IMG/VR virus record: IMGVR_UViG_3300032084_001060
Coordinates: 1 to 35,197 of that record
Direction: 5' to 3' (one strand)
Source: a virus
Length of the DNA: 35,197 nt
Numbering within the stretch: the first letter of the stretch is position 1; each line of letters starts with the position of its first letter. Below are positions 21,001 through 26,803 of the stretch, in pieces. The notes under the pieces were generated by a model. It was not told where the DNA came from. It saw only the letters and a program-made list of their open reading frames with translations, and ran no database searches. Made by a program: the position numbers and the translations under genes.

Positions 21001-22995
21001 ACAATAAGAAAATGGTTTGGTTCTAATAACATGACATCAGATAGACCAGAAGTGCAGGAAATGATTAATGAAATAGAGATAGAGTATCGTAAATATATTA
21101 GAGAGGTTAAAGGTTTAATTGATGAAATAAATGTTGTAGATAAAGCATTAAAAAGAAGTAAGGGTGGTATGTTGAAAGGTGTATTTAATCTAAGAGCTAG
21201 ACAACAAGAGCTATACGGTAAAATGTTTACACAAACAGATAATGGATTAAAACTTGTTACAAGATCACAATTAATGCAAAATAATCCTAGTCAACAAGAA
21301 CTAGACTTTTATAATAAGTATATGGAGATTACGGAAATTTTCCGTAAACAACTTGGTAAAAATGGAATGGGTGAATACTATATACCACACGTTCAAATGG
21401 GCAATCTTGAAGCTTTATCTGCAAGAGGTTTATTAGGATTATATGCAAATTATTTAGGATCAACATCTAATATAGATAATGTTAGAGTGTTTGGAACTTC
21501 ACCAAATGGTAAAAGAGTATCTCAATCATTTGGATATTGGAAAGACCTTTATTTATCTGAAGGCGGTCAATTGACAATGCCTTCTACAAGAAAAATAAAT
21601 GAGCTTAGAAAATTAAAATCAAAAGCTGAGGCACAATTAAAATTAGGTGTACATGAAGATGGAGATCCTATAGTTGCTACTGATTTAGAAATGGATACTC
21701 TTATGGAAGGTGGTCTATTTAGTAGATTTAATGCTAGTAGAACTGTTAGAGCTAAAGAGCTTACATCATTTGATATAGCTGAAAATTTACGTCAATATGT
21801 AAGGTCTGTAGTATTTGTACATGGTCATGGAAACTTTAGAGGTATGAATGATGTTTCAACATTAGTTGATGCTGTCATTGCAGTAAATAAACAAATGGGC
21901 AACAAAAATACAGCCGAGTATGTAACTAAAGTTTGGAGACAAGGTTTTTTAAGAAATGAAAGACAAGCTTCACCATTTGGAGAAACCTTTGATAAGGTAA
22001 CACAGTTTATGGTAAGATGGACTGCTCTTATACATTTAGGATTTAGTGGTGCTGTTGGTGTAGGTAATATTCTAGCTGGTAAGTATCAAGAGTTAAGAAG
22101 CAGAGGGGGTAAACAATTTGTATTAGGCGAAAAAAGATTTTGGACATCTTTTACAGATAAAGACTGGAAAGCAAAACGTATTCTTAAAAAGTATAGAATA
22201 GTTGAGCTAACCTTTACAGATGTTGTTGGTCAAAGAGATGAGTTTTCTAAAATAGAACAGCTTGCATATTTGCCAATGGAATTGTCAGAATTTTGGATAC
22301 AAGGCTCTGCCTTTTTAGGAGAACTAACGCAAGAAGAATATGAATCAGAAGAAATTTCTGAAGAAAGAGTAATGCAAATAAATAGTAAAATATCTACATT
22401 GCATGGTGAAGGTTATACGCAGTTAGATCAAAGATTGTTAGGTATGTATTCTTTAGGTGTTGCTGCTCAACAGTTCAAACGTTGGTTTATTACATTAGCT
22501 TACAATAGATTAAAGCAAGAAGATATTAATAGATTTGGAGAAAAAGAAATAGGTTCCTACAGAGCTGCTTATAACTTTGTGAATGATATGTTTAAAGGAG
22601 AAAAGTCTTTATTAAACATGAGAGAAGAATTTAATAATTTGGAAGAGTTTGAGCAAAATGCAATTAAAGCGTTTTTAAGAGGTGTTGGATTAACTGCATT
22701 ATTATTAATGTTAGGAGGTTTGTCAGATGATGATGAAGTTTATAGTAAAAGTGTACAGAAGTTAAGCAATGATGCATTAATATTTACAGATACTAAACGA
22801 TTTGTAAATTATACTTTGCCTCCTGCATCTATATCAACTGGTAGAAATGCGTTGCAATTTAGTAAAGAACTTATTACATTTGAAAGGTATCAAAGAGATA
22901 GTAAATTTGGTGATAGAGGAGATCTAAAAGCTCGTGGTACTGCTCGTAAGATATTACCTTTTAAAGCTGTAACAGAGCCTCTTTTAGAGAAATAA
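12061..22995 (+). CDS. Giant multidomain virion protein: zincin plus RNA-polymerase-like barrel
   Basis: 3644 aa. Visible parts in order: a glycine-zipper-like hydrophobic stretch (about 88-115, GVGGAVGGPLGAAIGMGLGS); another G/A-rich stretch near 280-300; charged helices and coiled coils (about 500-620); a K/E/V-rich linker (about 690-890); a zincin metallopeptidase motif HELSH at 968-972 with a possible third ligand in LLEEAFA at 1097-1098; then R2212-I-P-A-H-G-K-Q-S followed 42 residues on by ADLDGD with Asp at 2254, 2256 and 2258. That pair matches the layout of the RNA polymerase beta-prime active site (RAPTLH ... NADFDGD), whose three Asp bind Mg. Near the C-terminus lie hydrophobic helices at about 3320-3345 and 3537-3558. 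The size resembles the N4 virion polymerase and the motif resembles crAss-like and YonO-type single-chain polymerases. The polymerase call is inference from a short motif; the coding region itself is certain. Confidence 0.8.
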   Translation: MADNQETPKEGIKRYDASMEDPFAGFISSIEDQKTGYNRLLDDVSAARIASETDRFKQEREQPTGVGMDPKSYLAPIVQPQDAFTVLGTGVGGAVGGPLGAAIGMGLGSKLADITGSESMLQRSLTSGAGQLIEGTGDTFEFLKAVVTPWDEDVDQNTLIGDFLQRKGSEIQASNNVFIPDELKSVGWNQLADPRFWATDVAKLLPYSMSFYLPAGAAAKSTRLMLNSTKAYNTARFLGVGEKLYKPVISKATKKNAKRLGLQQGEEYAKMTARKGLDITASVAGGGIGGNFAEGAFVAGETLKQALADGLSPQEAQAAASQVWRDNTNWILADIAQFGLVFGGLGRLATGFRNLPKPLPFSRKIAPFIQAGATGSVEGVAEQYQEVYQEWIKNKAIAERKGEDYMTYSEFFKSPEMKNVRVSAFALGSAMGSRGGYVDAIAERDYQLQEGRRRLGDLMDLNEFEQAQAMRKDIIAYSVIDGNGSAELAKSRTRRMVAEGQMREEVGNQIIEALEQAEEIYESTHKGNSLTQAGKRQIFLARVEIAERNAAIERSNQSREEELNQAAENIKTKDKLQTAQDNINSNYDSEIAIYNQEIREYEELIENLATVKLGKLTKDKSRVKRSSKGLTPQQFQEFTTEGRQEQIDRPGLIKRASQAVTKGAQAVRQGVQKGVQAVRDRGVKQTAQDIVKSQPAVKLRDFIQNQIEKGTNFTKKYLDKVSPGASEKIEQEIKSYRESLGDKVPTAEEAKQKASEIVDKIKKTDLKGATTKVIEEVKLFVENKIKNKSIVEKLSDIIKSAKAKIDAKTEELQKRRQQASGEVQEAEVVEGDVEAETVEAEVIEKPKKKSKKSTKKIAETVEVIEETPENEASDNIKKFINQANNETVNYKKSDETKSIPKYITRVDEQSTLIRGYLRAALENKFPNIRIEFSNKQLIEGFGAPASAVFFSSTVLVNPNSAMQTDLIHELSHPYYQSIAGTPLQKRLNALLIKRRIFTPQGNLVGLIDNIQYNYPELTRYKMNGKFVTGGDILSDFANNRNYDEESKVSQLLDTIIQASADGKTLEYKNAVQSFFSELINEGAITRLKDESQFGLLEEAFAYSNEDFNRKGGIFNVIENKSDANKYESILKRLYKRIAGLATKEEAVSAVNEIAPETKNMSYEQVMSYIQQNFNILNENNQLKQNSYSRGAMLKQARFDVISTVGLFNIIEQKVKSQGKKGEDAVQEIAKEIYKQNGKIYNIEKQKAPFEVSSIEHDYLLRKIRSQVDRATFVEYQRIVDDLIKNVDSRLNQGERSDDSLEFSFNLEPEIVSEENDKGNIFDQDEVLFGDTTSKLIQAYSIEESKKNDKNPVNVKDLLSELYSIGQKTKKGNTFTFVINVNESDSPAVIRFKNYLQTKLKKQSLVDALLLEMSIDFANKQIETMKEVGFRRGDNGVTTWVPGVSFSGDEVRWQSSMTREANQRWFDPKKFNEQDAESFKKITNNLNKSENIADVLNAIYGDSGYWQFVDKRKLTKEGNIYTYKGKRYTSLDVLVLQNKSDFIRNGRLRITDGFDNLLADLIVQSRAKNYITQVNDVAENPTLTINKENSLHNKNENYASLAQQNINSFFSLMASKGMDFADYTNGFKNTYAKIHGSGKELSISMLSGVYSIAKYNKTDKRRNRKYVKMDSQELLLTDFNDFLYSLSRFKQGEISFYDQPIAVFGAAKRRYYVKTPIANNLQQRQDLLKMAYNAGYNTKKYAKGDNVNPFKITLKNGKYSLIGLEKETTKFIQQIKKDQNQIKQNDLIKKLKREDVRNYLLNYSVNKFFAQEYLIGKHDQSENEIDYIKRAEGAIKRHTPHDRNTPIEFVAFQDVTDFDGFNATDAQAYVLPGDGEIIRKKFGSMRKVGNQFKHVYDYVETNNKNKKVFGKRTFAKFKIDEITPEMEKNSPYIKKIANILRARKKTIGDQRLVEGPEVTGKLHDFIPIATFESALKVYAPGSDYFYDLENTTTEEVVEKQNEIYQNNTWNGLSGEGFGLQLELDKERHSFHMPSQLFGHHHTNLEVGEQEMINRMHELAARSMVGFEQERSNAVHYENNSTPEQRQKDIEFLTKLIGEEFFGNQNTSLAQYAPGLHPQLHNLIQQLAASRLTKFGTKAMFGGTIAYQTSPIGRDLKSYTKVSDLIDQATDEQYISALNNLIEEGKDYVVSEAIIPATAKKDGIKVGDLVLGTRIPAHGKQSSVVFVVKGFSAEGIDGARSTIAIPSRVSNVMGADLDGDAIFLNYSHVGNVPGTTKVSPLGTEGRVQTNLLKDYQVSANELLDLNIKLLGDIEIDGRRYKEITTPIEIKEVAKEAIKTVESFYGEKLKMDNQLLPTGDAQYFNDNVPAQNMIGTIASLQRVLNVMAGHKVGFTFGININGYQEIDSLVDRFDEAKPEGNAFTVAQLLNIVLDNAKFQYANKLGLTPNTVNIFTFLGRNGISIKDVSIIMNHPIVKLYDKHRGDQSIMTTSNPNQAVINAYSEYFKVSKKEARKKIQSFARSGDVNLDINKLKSKNQNTEESLFDLLYKTEKLTDEIFSIGKALSVHKSIPVHGHDAQRLINTITEDRKGSFLNPNTLGNFRSDPLVKHSIDLLQKQVDRQKSTTFMYTPEARQVIEYIESTRNIKLDFTRYEHRQLIQDYYLMKVSEAMPLLNLNNLKLTEVYKTLEDYSKGPGTNFVKNYLLLSNIEGNDYFQNSITVNPVSINKFSVEETLQQARNEFTELPTEIKDALLQYDYLKNGFGFKGKSLTPLFSIDYTRSKFEMLDNLLEKEINNNLSIDDPAVVDKANELIVKHNKLFKDEEQTKVSEKEKQNLKSQTTFEPNNTAKFKLNKREFYQDHLSELNQVLSYSEYLKFLGYSPSAVNKAEPKIKTYFEDRYKKYQDSVSNIDAAEKRLGDLDKLSINKLYDEARKIQDFEDELASPRLLHKIHLAIGKKAMIKQSQKIANKTGKTFTVGEEDISTIRKWFGSNNMTSDRPEVQEMINEIEIEYRKYIREVKGLIDEINVVDKALKRSKGGMLKGVFNLRARQQELYGKMFTQTDNGLKLVTRSQLMQNNPSQQELDFYNKYMEITEIFRKQLGKNGMGEYYIPHVQMGNLEALSARGLLGLYANYLGSTSNIDNVRVFGTSPNGKRVSQSFGYWKDLYLSEGGQLTMPSTRKINELRKLKSKAEAQLKLGVHEDGDPIVATDLEMDTLMEGGLFSRFNASRTVRAKELTSFDIAENLRQYVRSVVFVHGHGNFRGMNDVSTLVDAVIAVNKQMGNKNTAEYVTKVWRQGFLRNERQASPFGETFDKVTQFMVRWTALIHLGFSGAVGVGNILAGKYQELRSRGGKQFVLGEKRFWTSFTDKDWKAKRILKKYRIVELTFTDVVGQRDEFSKIEQLAYLPMELSEFWIQGSAFLGELTQEEYESEEISEERVMQINSKISTLHGEGYTQLDQRLLGMYSLGVAAQQFKRWFITLAYNRLKQEDINRFGEKEIGSYRAAYNFVNDMFKGEKSLLNMREEFNNLEEFEQNAIKAFLRGVGLTALLLMLGGLSDDDEVYSKSVQKLSNDALIFTDTKRFVNYTLPPASISTGRNALQFSKELITFERYQRDSKFGDRGDLKARGTARKILPFKAVTEPLLEK

Positions 22996-23001
22996 AATTA
23001 T

Positions 23002-23009
23002 TATATTTG
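23002..23009 (+). promoter_or_regulatory. Bacteroidetes-type promoter core (TAnnTTTG) for block 2
   Basis: TATATTTG sits in the 29-base gap between the giant gene and the next ATG at 23025, matching the Bacteroidetes -7 element TAnnTTTG. No clear -33 element is seen. The 16-base string ATTATATTTGTAAAAA recurs exactly at the second site near 27626, also just before a paralogous pair of small proteins. The predicted leader is only about ten bases. Confidence 0.7.
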
Positions 23010-23024
23010 TAAAAATTAGAAAAA

Positions 23025-23342
23025 ATGGCTAATACAACAGATTTATTTCAATATCGTTTTGGAAGGTTTGGACAAACATTTATCAATAGTACCACACAGT
23101 ATAATGGTAAATGGTTTCTAGTAGAAGTATTAGAAGACGACACTAAATTTGATAGTGAAACAACTTATCAAACAACAAATGTTCCTTCATTAGATGGTGA
23201 TGCTTTTAAAAATGCAACTGTTGGCAATGCAGAAGCGTTTGCAAAAGGAACAATGTTGTATGGTAATTTCACTTCAATTAAACTGCATGCTGGTTCTGTA
23301 ATGGCATACAAAGATAATACAGCAACAGCTGCAACAACATAA
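23025..23342 (+). CDS. Small virion-like protein, paralogue of the next gene
   Basis: 105 aa, first gene after the promoter. It begins MANTTDLFQYRFGRFG and near its end has AFAKGTMLYGNFTSIKLHAG. The next protein begins MANVNDLFSVSTGYFG and has TFPKGVTIYGRWTAVTLNTG. The shared pattern (MAN-DLF-G-FG at the start, F-KG-YG-T-L-G-Y near the end) indicates duplication. It looks beta-rich, with no signal or membrane segment. A strong dedicated promoter and a place right after the ejection module suggest an abundant structural part (decoration, fibre or baseplate), but no family is recognised. Confidence 0.6.
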   Translation: MANTTDLFQYRFGRFGQTFINSTTQYNGKWFLVEVLEDDTKFDSETTYQTTNVPSLDGDAFKNATVGNAEAFAKGTMLYGNFTSIKLHAGSVMAYKDNTATAATT

Positions 23343-23346
23343 TATT

Positions 23347-23727
23347 ATGGCAAACGTAAACGATTTATTTTCAGTATCAACAGGTTATTTTGGAAGTGCA
23401 TATTTAGATGCATCATCAGCTGACGAAGCTTTACAAAATTTAACAACCGATTCAGATCATCATTGTGTAGCTATTACATTTATAGATGATAGTACATTTA
23501 CTGCTTTAACAGCTTATAAACAATCAGGTAATGCTTCTGCTTACATAGAAATTAATGCAGCAAAAAATCCTGGTTTTGGTAAAGCTTTAGTTAGTGGAGA
23601 TACTTTTCCAAAGGGAGTTACAATATATGGCAGATGGACTGCTGTAACACTTAACACAGGTAAGGCAATATGTTATGTAGCACCAGCTACAGGAGCGCAT
23701 CCAGGTCTTTCTACATCAGCTACTTAA
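23347..23727 (+). CDS. Small virion-like protein, paralogue of the preceding gene
   Basis: 126 aa, four bases after the preceding gene. It shares the MAN-x-x-DLF start and the F-P-K-G-V-T-I-Y-G-R-W-T block with its neighbour, and carries an extra insert in its first half (SSADEALQNLTTDSDHH). It is beta-rich, small and soluble-looking. The duplicated pair most likely builds one structure or offers two versions of one subunit. No enzyme motif is visible. Confidence 0.6.
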   Translation: MANVNDLFSVSTGYFGSAYLDASSADEALQNLTTDSDHHCVAITFIDDSTFTALTAYKQSGNASAYIEINAAKNPGFGKALVSGDTFPKGVTIYGRWTAVTLNTGKAICYVAPATGAHPGLSTSAT

Positions 23728-23728
23728 T

Positions 23729-24529
23729 ATGCATTTAGGACTACACTACGGATTAGAAGTTTCTAGTGCATTCAAACCATTATATTTGAGTGACATTAAA
23801 GCTCCTGGTGGATCTGTAGGTGGGTTACAATTACACGCTATCCGTGGTGCGGGTATTGTTTTAAATGGTTCAAATGTATCTGATTGGGAAAATCAAGCTA
23901 AAAGTGTTTCTGGCAATACAGACAAACAAAGAGAATTTTATCAATCAAATGCTGCATTTCAGCCAGCATTAAATAATGGTTTTTTAGATTTCAACTCTAG
24001 TGTTCCGCATAGATTTGAAATGTTCAATGAAAGAAGTGGTGGATTTGTAGAGTTTGATGATTTTTGTTTTTTTATAGTTATTACTCCAACAGATTTAAGT
24101 TCAAATAATACTTTTTTTGGATCATCGACAAGCGCAAATAATTTTATTAGAGTTCAAAATAATGGAACTAAAATTAGATTTAGAGGAAGGACATCAGGAA
24201 ATGATCACTTATTAACTTTACCTGGTGGTAATTTATTAGAAGAAGATGAGTTGAATATATTGATGTTTCATAGAGATTCAGAAGATGTTACTGTAAAACT
24301 GGTTACTGCAGCAGGTGATGTTACTTCAACATTAACGCATACAGATACCGAAACAAGTTTTGAAAATCCTATTGACATAAATAGATTTGGTGTGCAAGCT
24401 GGTATAACTTCGCCATTTGATGGTATTTTACATGAAATAGTAATGTATGATTATGCAGTTACTTCTGCAGATCAAGATGAAATATTAAACATATTAGCAT
24501 TAAGACATAATATACACGATAGATTATGA
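23729..24529 (+). CDS. LamG/concanavalin-like lectin-fold protein, probable receptor-binding or fibre part
   Basis: 266 aa. The C-terminal half shows the LamG-type jelly-roll pattern: alternating strands with NNFIRVQNNGTKIRFRGR, then ELNILMFHRDSEDVTVKLV, and the typical closing block PFDGILHEIVMYDYAVTSAD followed by a helix (DEILNILALRHNI). Such domains in phages commonly bind glycans or sit in tail fibres and spikes. The N-terminal part (LYLSDIKAPGG, then a composition statement-like DWENQAKSVSG) is typical of proteins displaying a surface lectin. No enzymatic residues are evident. The start follows the previous stop by one base, and the stop overlaps the next ATG (ATGA). Confidence 0.65.
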   Translation: MHLGLHYGLEVSSAFKPLYLSDIKAPGGSVGGLQLHAIRGAGIVLNGSNVSDWENQAKSVSGNTDKQREFYQSNAAFQPALNNGFLDFNSSVPHRFEMFNERSGGFVEFDDFCFFIVITPTDLSSNNTFFGSSTSANNFIRVQNNGTKIRFRGRTSGNDHLLTLPGGNLLEEDELNILMFHRDSEDVTVKLVTAAGDVTSTLTHTDTETSFENPIDINRFGVQAGITSPFDGILHEIVMYDYAVTSADQDEILNILALRHNIHDRL

Positions 24530-24753
24530 AGTATTTAGTATCATCAATGGAAAAATGTATTGAAATATTATCAAATATGGATGATTATTATAATTATCCA
24601 AATAGTGATACTAAAACAGATACAACATCAGATATAGTAGCTTCTACAACAATAAATAAATTTATGATTTTTGTTCCACAAGAATGCTATGAGATGTTAA
24701 CTCAGGAAAATAAAAACTTATGTGTAGATGAAATACCTGAAGAATTTTTATAA
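24526..24753 (+). CDS. Small acidic protein, unknown
   Basis: 75 aa, joined to the lectin-like gene by a 4-base ATGA overlap, suggesting translational coupling. It is acidic, with three cysteines (12, 54 and 66) and a D/Y/N/T-rich middle. No membrane helix, signal peptide or known family. It opens the run of tiny genes leading to the holin. Confidence 0.5.
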   Translation: MKYLVSSMEKCIEILSNMDDYYNYPNSDTKTDTTSDIVASTTINKFMIFVPQECYEMLTQENKNLCVDEIPEEFL

Positions 24754-24762
24754 TATATTGAA

Positions 24763-24990
24763 ATGGAAAAGCAAATAGCATTAATGGAACAACGTATGGA
24801 TCAAATGGATAAGAAGCTTGATAAGATGGATGAAAAGTTAGACATGCTTACTAAGCAGCTACTTGATCCTGATGGAGGTATAGCTTCAAGAGTTAATCAA
24901 AATACATCTGCTAGAAAAACTATGTCTAAAGCTATATGGGTTTTGTATGCTGCTGTAGCTGCTGCGCTAGCTAAAATATTTATAGGGTAA
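24763..24990 (+). CDS. Small coiled-coil protein with C-terminal membrane helix
   Basis: 75 aa. Residues 1-35 form a clear heptad coiled coil (MEQRMDQMDKKLDKMDEKLD); residues about 55-74 are one hydrophobic helix (AIWVLYAAVAAALAKIFIG). This is the layout of small phage lysis accessories of the haemolysin XhlA type and of membrane-anchored phage proteins generally. With the TM-plus-coil gene and the holin just downstream, a lysis role is plausible but unproven. Confidence 0.6.
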   Translation: MEKQIALMEQRMDQMDKKLDKMDEKLDMLTKQLLDPDGGIASRVNQNTSARKTMSKAIWVLYAAVAAALAKIFIG

Positions 24991-24996
24991 TAGAAA

Positions 24997-25215
24997 ATGA
25001 TCACTAAAAGCTTAGAAGTATCTATTGGTAATATCATTTGGATTATAGGTGTGATATTTACTATGGGTGTAGCTTACAGTCAAATAGGTCAACTAGAAGA
25101 AGATATAAAAGTTCTTGAACAAAGGCTTGAAAAGAAGATAAAGATTATAAATGAGAATGAAGATCGTATCATTGATTTAGAAAAAGAAATAGTAAGTATT
25201 AAAAATTGTAAATAA
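24997..25215 (+). CDS. Small N-terminally anchored coiled-coil protein (spanin-like, tentative)
   Basis: 72 aa. A membrane helix at about 11-28 (GNIIWIIGVIFTMGVAYS) is followed by a charged coiled coil to the end (QIGQLEEDIKVLEQRLEKK). The topology is the mirror of the preceding gene and fits an inner-membrane spanin or a holin partner. No lipoprotein partner with a lipobox is seen nearby, so a two-part spanin is not supported. The stop touches the next ATG at 25215. Confidence 0.55.
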   Translation: MITKSLEVSIGNIIWIIGVIFTMGVAYSQIGQLEEDIKVLEQRLEKKIKIINENEDRIIDLEKEIVSIKNCK

Positions 25216-25427
25216 TGAATAAAACTTGTAAAAATACTGAATCGTGCACAAAAACGTTTTGTGATTGCAATCAAACAAATACAGATTACAATAATAGTGA
25301 TTTTGATTTTAATGATTGGCTTAACGAATTAGACGATATAGATATATATTTTGAAAATTTAGAAGAGTGTGAGGAAAGCGGATGTGATATTGATAACCCA
25401 GAAATTTGTCCAAGCTGTGGCTCTTAG
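25215..25427 (+). CDS. Small acidic cysteine-rich protein
   Basis: 70 aa with eight cysteines, in an N-terminal cluster (TKTFCDC preceded by CKNTESC) and a C-terminal cluster (CEESGCDIDNPEICPSCGS). The middle is strongly acidic and aromatic (DFDFNDWLNELDDIDIY). The closing CPSCG suggests metal binding or disulphides. It overlaps the holin frame by up to 59 bases. Family and role unknown. Confidence 0.5.
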   Translation: MNKTCKNTESCTKTFCDCNQTNTDYNNSDFDFNDWLNELDDIDIYFENLEECEESGCDIDNPEICPSCGS

Positions 25428-25839
25428 TAATATATTTAGTGGTTTATTTGGTAAGGTTGTAGAGAATGCAGAAGGCATACTTGATGAAGTAATTACAACT
25501 GATGAAGAAAGAGAACAAGCAAAACTAGAATTAAAAAAAGTTTTGTTACAAGCAGAACGTGAAGCTTTTGAAAAAGAAGTTGAAGATAGAAAGTCTGCAA
25601 GAGATTTATACAAAGATGATGCGTTAATACAAAAGCTTTTAGCTACCTTATTTACTGTAGCTTATTTTGGAATTACTTTTGTAATGTTCCAGTATTTTGT
25701 TACAAAAAGTTTAGATCTTGGAGAGTTTGAAATTAGCTTTATTTCAACTATCTTTGGTGCTATGTCTGCGAAGGTTAATACTATTATTGACTTTTTCTTT
25801 GGTGGGAGTAGCAAAAAGAACAATACTGAATTAAAATAA
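25369..25839 (+). CDS. Holin, 3TM-holin-like
   Basis: Up to 156 aa from GTG at 25369. The body matches phage holins of the 3TM type: an acidic/basic helical N-terminal part (TTDEEREQAKLELKKVLLQA then KSARDLYKDD), two hydrophobic helices (LLATLFTVAYFGITFVMF and FISTIFGAMSAKVNTIIDFF) and a glycine/serine/lysine tail. The family normally starts shortly before a segment like LSNIFSG, so GTG at 25417 (11-base overlap) or GTG at 25384 (with GAGGAAAG upstream) may be the real start. Its job would be timing membrane permeabilisation at the end of infection, with the neighbouring tiny membrane proteins as possible partners. Confidence 0.75.
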   Translation: MRKADVILITQKFVQAVALSNIFSGLFGKVVENAEGILDEVITTDEEREQAKLELKKVLLQAEREAFEKEVEDRKSARDLYKDDALIQKLLATLFTVAYFGITFVMFQYFVTKSLDLGEFEISFISTIFGAMSAKVNTIIDFFFGGSSKKNNTELK

Positions 25840-25840
25840 A

Positions 25841-26158
25841 ATGGCAAAAACTCCAGCATGGCAACGTAAAGAGGGCAAAAGCCCATCAGGTGGTCTTAAT
25901 AAAAAAGGTGTAGCATCTTATCGTAGAGCTAATCCTGGATCTAAATTAAAGACTGCTGTTACTACTAAACCTTCTAAATTAAAAAAAGGTTCTAAGGCTG
26001 CTAAGCGTAGAAAGTCGTTTTGTGCTAGAATGAAAGGGATGAAAGCTAAACTTACATCTGCTAAAACAAGAAGAGATCCTAATTCAAGAATTAATAAATC
26101 ATTACGTAAATGGAATTGTCAAGATGGTTGTCGTTTTCCACTTACACAACATAGTTAA
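25841..26158 (+). CDS. Small basic protein, DUF6321-like
   Basis: 105 aa, very rich in K, R, S and G. The N-terminal half KTPAWQRKEGKSPSGGLNKKG and the block KAAKRRKSFCARMKGMK match what is known of the DUF6321 family, common in marine phages. Three cysteines are present. It ends TQHS, a tail echoed in two of the four following small basic proteins. The start is one base after the holin stop (TAAAATG). Function is unknown; nucleic-acid or particle association is a guess from charge. Confidence 0.65.
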   Translation: MAKTPAWQRKEGKSPSGGLNKKGVASYRRANPGSKLKTAVTTKPSKLKKGSKAAKRRKSFCARMKGMKAKLTSAKTRRDPNSRINKSLRKWNCQDGCRFPLTQHS

Positions 26159-26161
26159 AAT

Positions 26162-26338
26162 ATGGCGAAAAAATCTGTCAAAGCACCTGCTGGTTTTCAT
26201 TGGATGAAAAAAGGGAACAATAACTATAAGTTAATGAAAAATCCTGCTGGTGGATATAAACCACACAAAGGTGCATCATTATCTGCTAGTTTTGATATTC
26301 AAAAAGTACACAAAAATGCCAGCAAAAAGAAAAAGTAA
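26162..26338 (+). CDS. Tiny basic protein, 58 aa
   Basis: An ATG at 26162 opens a 58-residue frame ending at TAA 26336-26338. It begins MAKKSVKAPAGFHWMKKGNN, continues with YKLMKNPAGGYKPHKG and ends in NASKKKK. It fills the gap between the DUF6321-like gene and the next gene exactly, with the same AATATGGC start context and basic composition, so it is taken as real. It overlaps the next gene by 23 bases. Function unknown. Confidence 0.6.
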   Translation: MAKKSVKAPAGFHWMKKGNNNYKLMKNPAGGYKPHKGASLSASFDIQKVHKNASKKKK

Positions 26339-26615
26339 AGATCCTAAAAAAGGTACAGGTAAAAAACCAAAGGGTAGTGGTAGGAGATTATATACGGATG
26401 AAAATCCAAAGGATACTGTTAGTATACGTTTTGCCACACCTTCTGACGCTAGGGCTACTGTGGCTAAGGTTAAAAGAATTAGTAAACCGTATGCTAGGAA
26501 GATACAAATTTTAACTGTTGGGGAACAAAGAGCAAAAGTAATGGGTAAAACCCAAGTAGTTAGTATATTTAAAAAGGGTAAAGAAGCCCTACGTAAAAAA
26601 AGAAAAAATGCCTAA
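26316..26615 (+). CDS. Small basic protein with beta-rich core
   Basis: 99 aa. The ATG at 26316 is preferred over an in-frame one at 26250, because from 26316 the protein reads MPAKRKSKDPKKGTGKKPKG like the basic N-termini of its neighbours, and the upstream stretch overlaps another gene. The middle (DTVSIRFATPSDARATVAKV then ARKIQILTVGEQRAKVMGK) looks like a compact alpha/beta domain. I recall similar conserved small proteins in marine phages but cannot name the family with confidence. The tail is KKRKNA. Confidence 0.6.
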   Translation: MPAKRKSKDPKKGTGKKPKGSGRRLYTDENPKDTVSIRFATPSDARATVAKVKRISKPYARKIQILTVGEQRAKVMGKTQVVSIFKKGKEALRKKRKNA

Positions 26616-26802
26616 AGACGCTTGTTATCATAAAGTTGTAGCTCGTTACGGACCTAAGACATCTGCCTACAGAAGTGGTGCAATGGCTAAGTGTCGTAAA
26701 GTAGGAGCTGCTAATTGGGGAAATAAATCTAAGAAAAAGAAGGCTGCACACGGTATGAAGGTAGAGTATAGTGCTGGTGGCAGATATACACAACACGATT
26801 AA
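26608..26802 (+). CDS. Small basic protein with HGM...QHD C-terminal module
   Basis: 64 aa, overlapping the preceding gene by 8 bases. It starts MPKDACYHKVVARYGPKTSA, then AMAKCRKVGAANWGNKS, a pattern known to me from small conserved proteins of phages (YHKV-x-x-RY, CRKVGA-x-NWGN). The C-terminal part KKKKAAHGMK ending YTQHD closely parallels the end of the next protein (KKKKAEHGM ... EQHD). Two cysteines and several histidines could bind a metal. Function unknown. Confidence 0.6.
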   Translation: MPKDACYHKVVARYGPKTSAYRSGAMAKCRKVGAANWGNKSKKKKAAHGMKVEYSAGGRYTQHD

Positions 26803-26803
26803 T

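Noticed and set aside
25215-25427. Cysteine-rich gene as the lipoprotein half of a spanin pair
   Set aside because: The start MNKTC lacks a hydrophobic signal and a lipobox.
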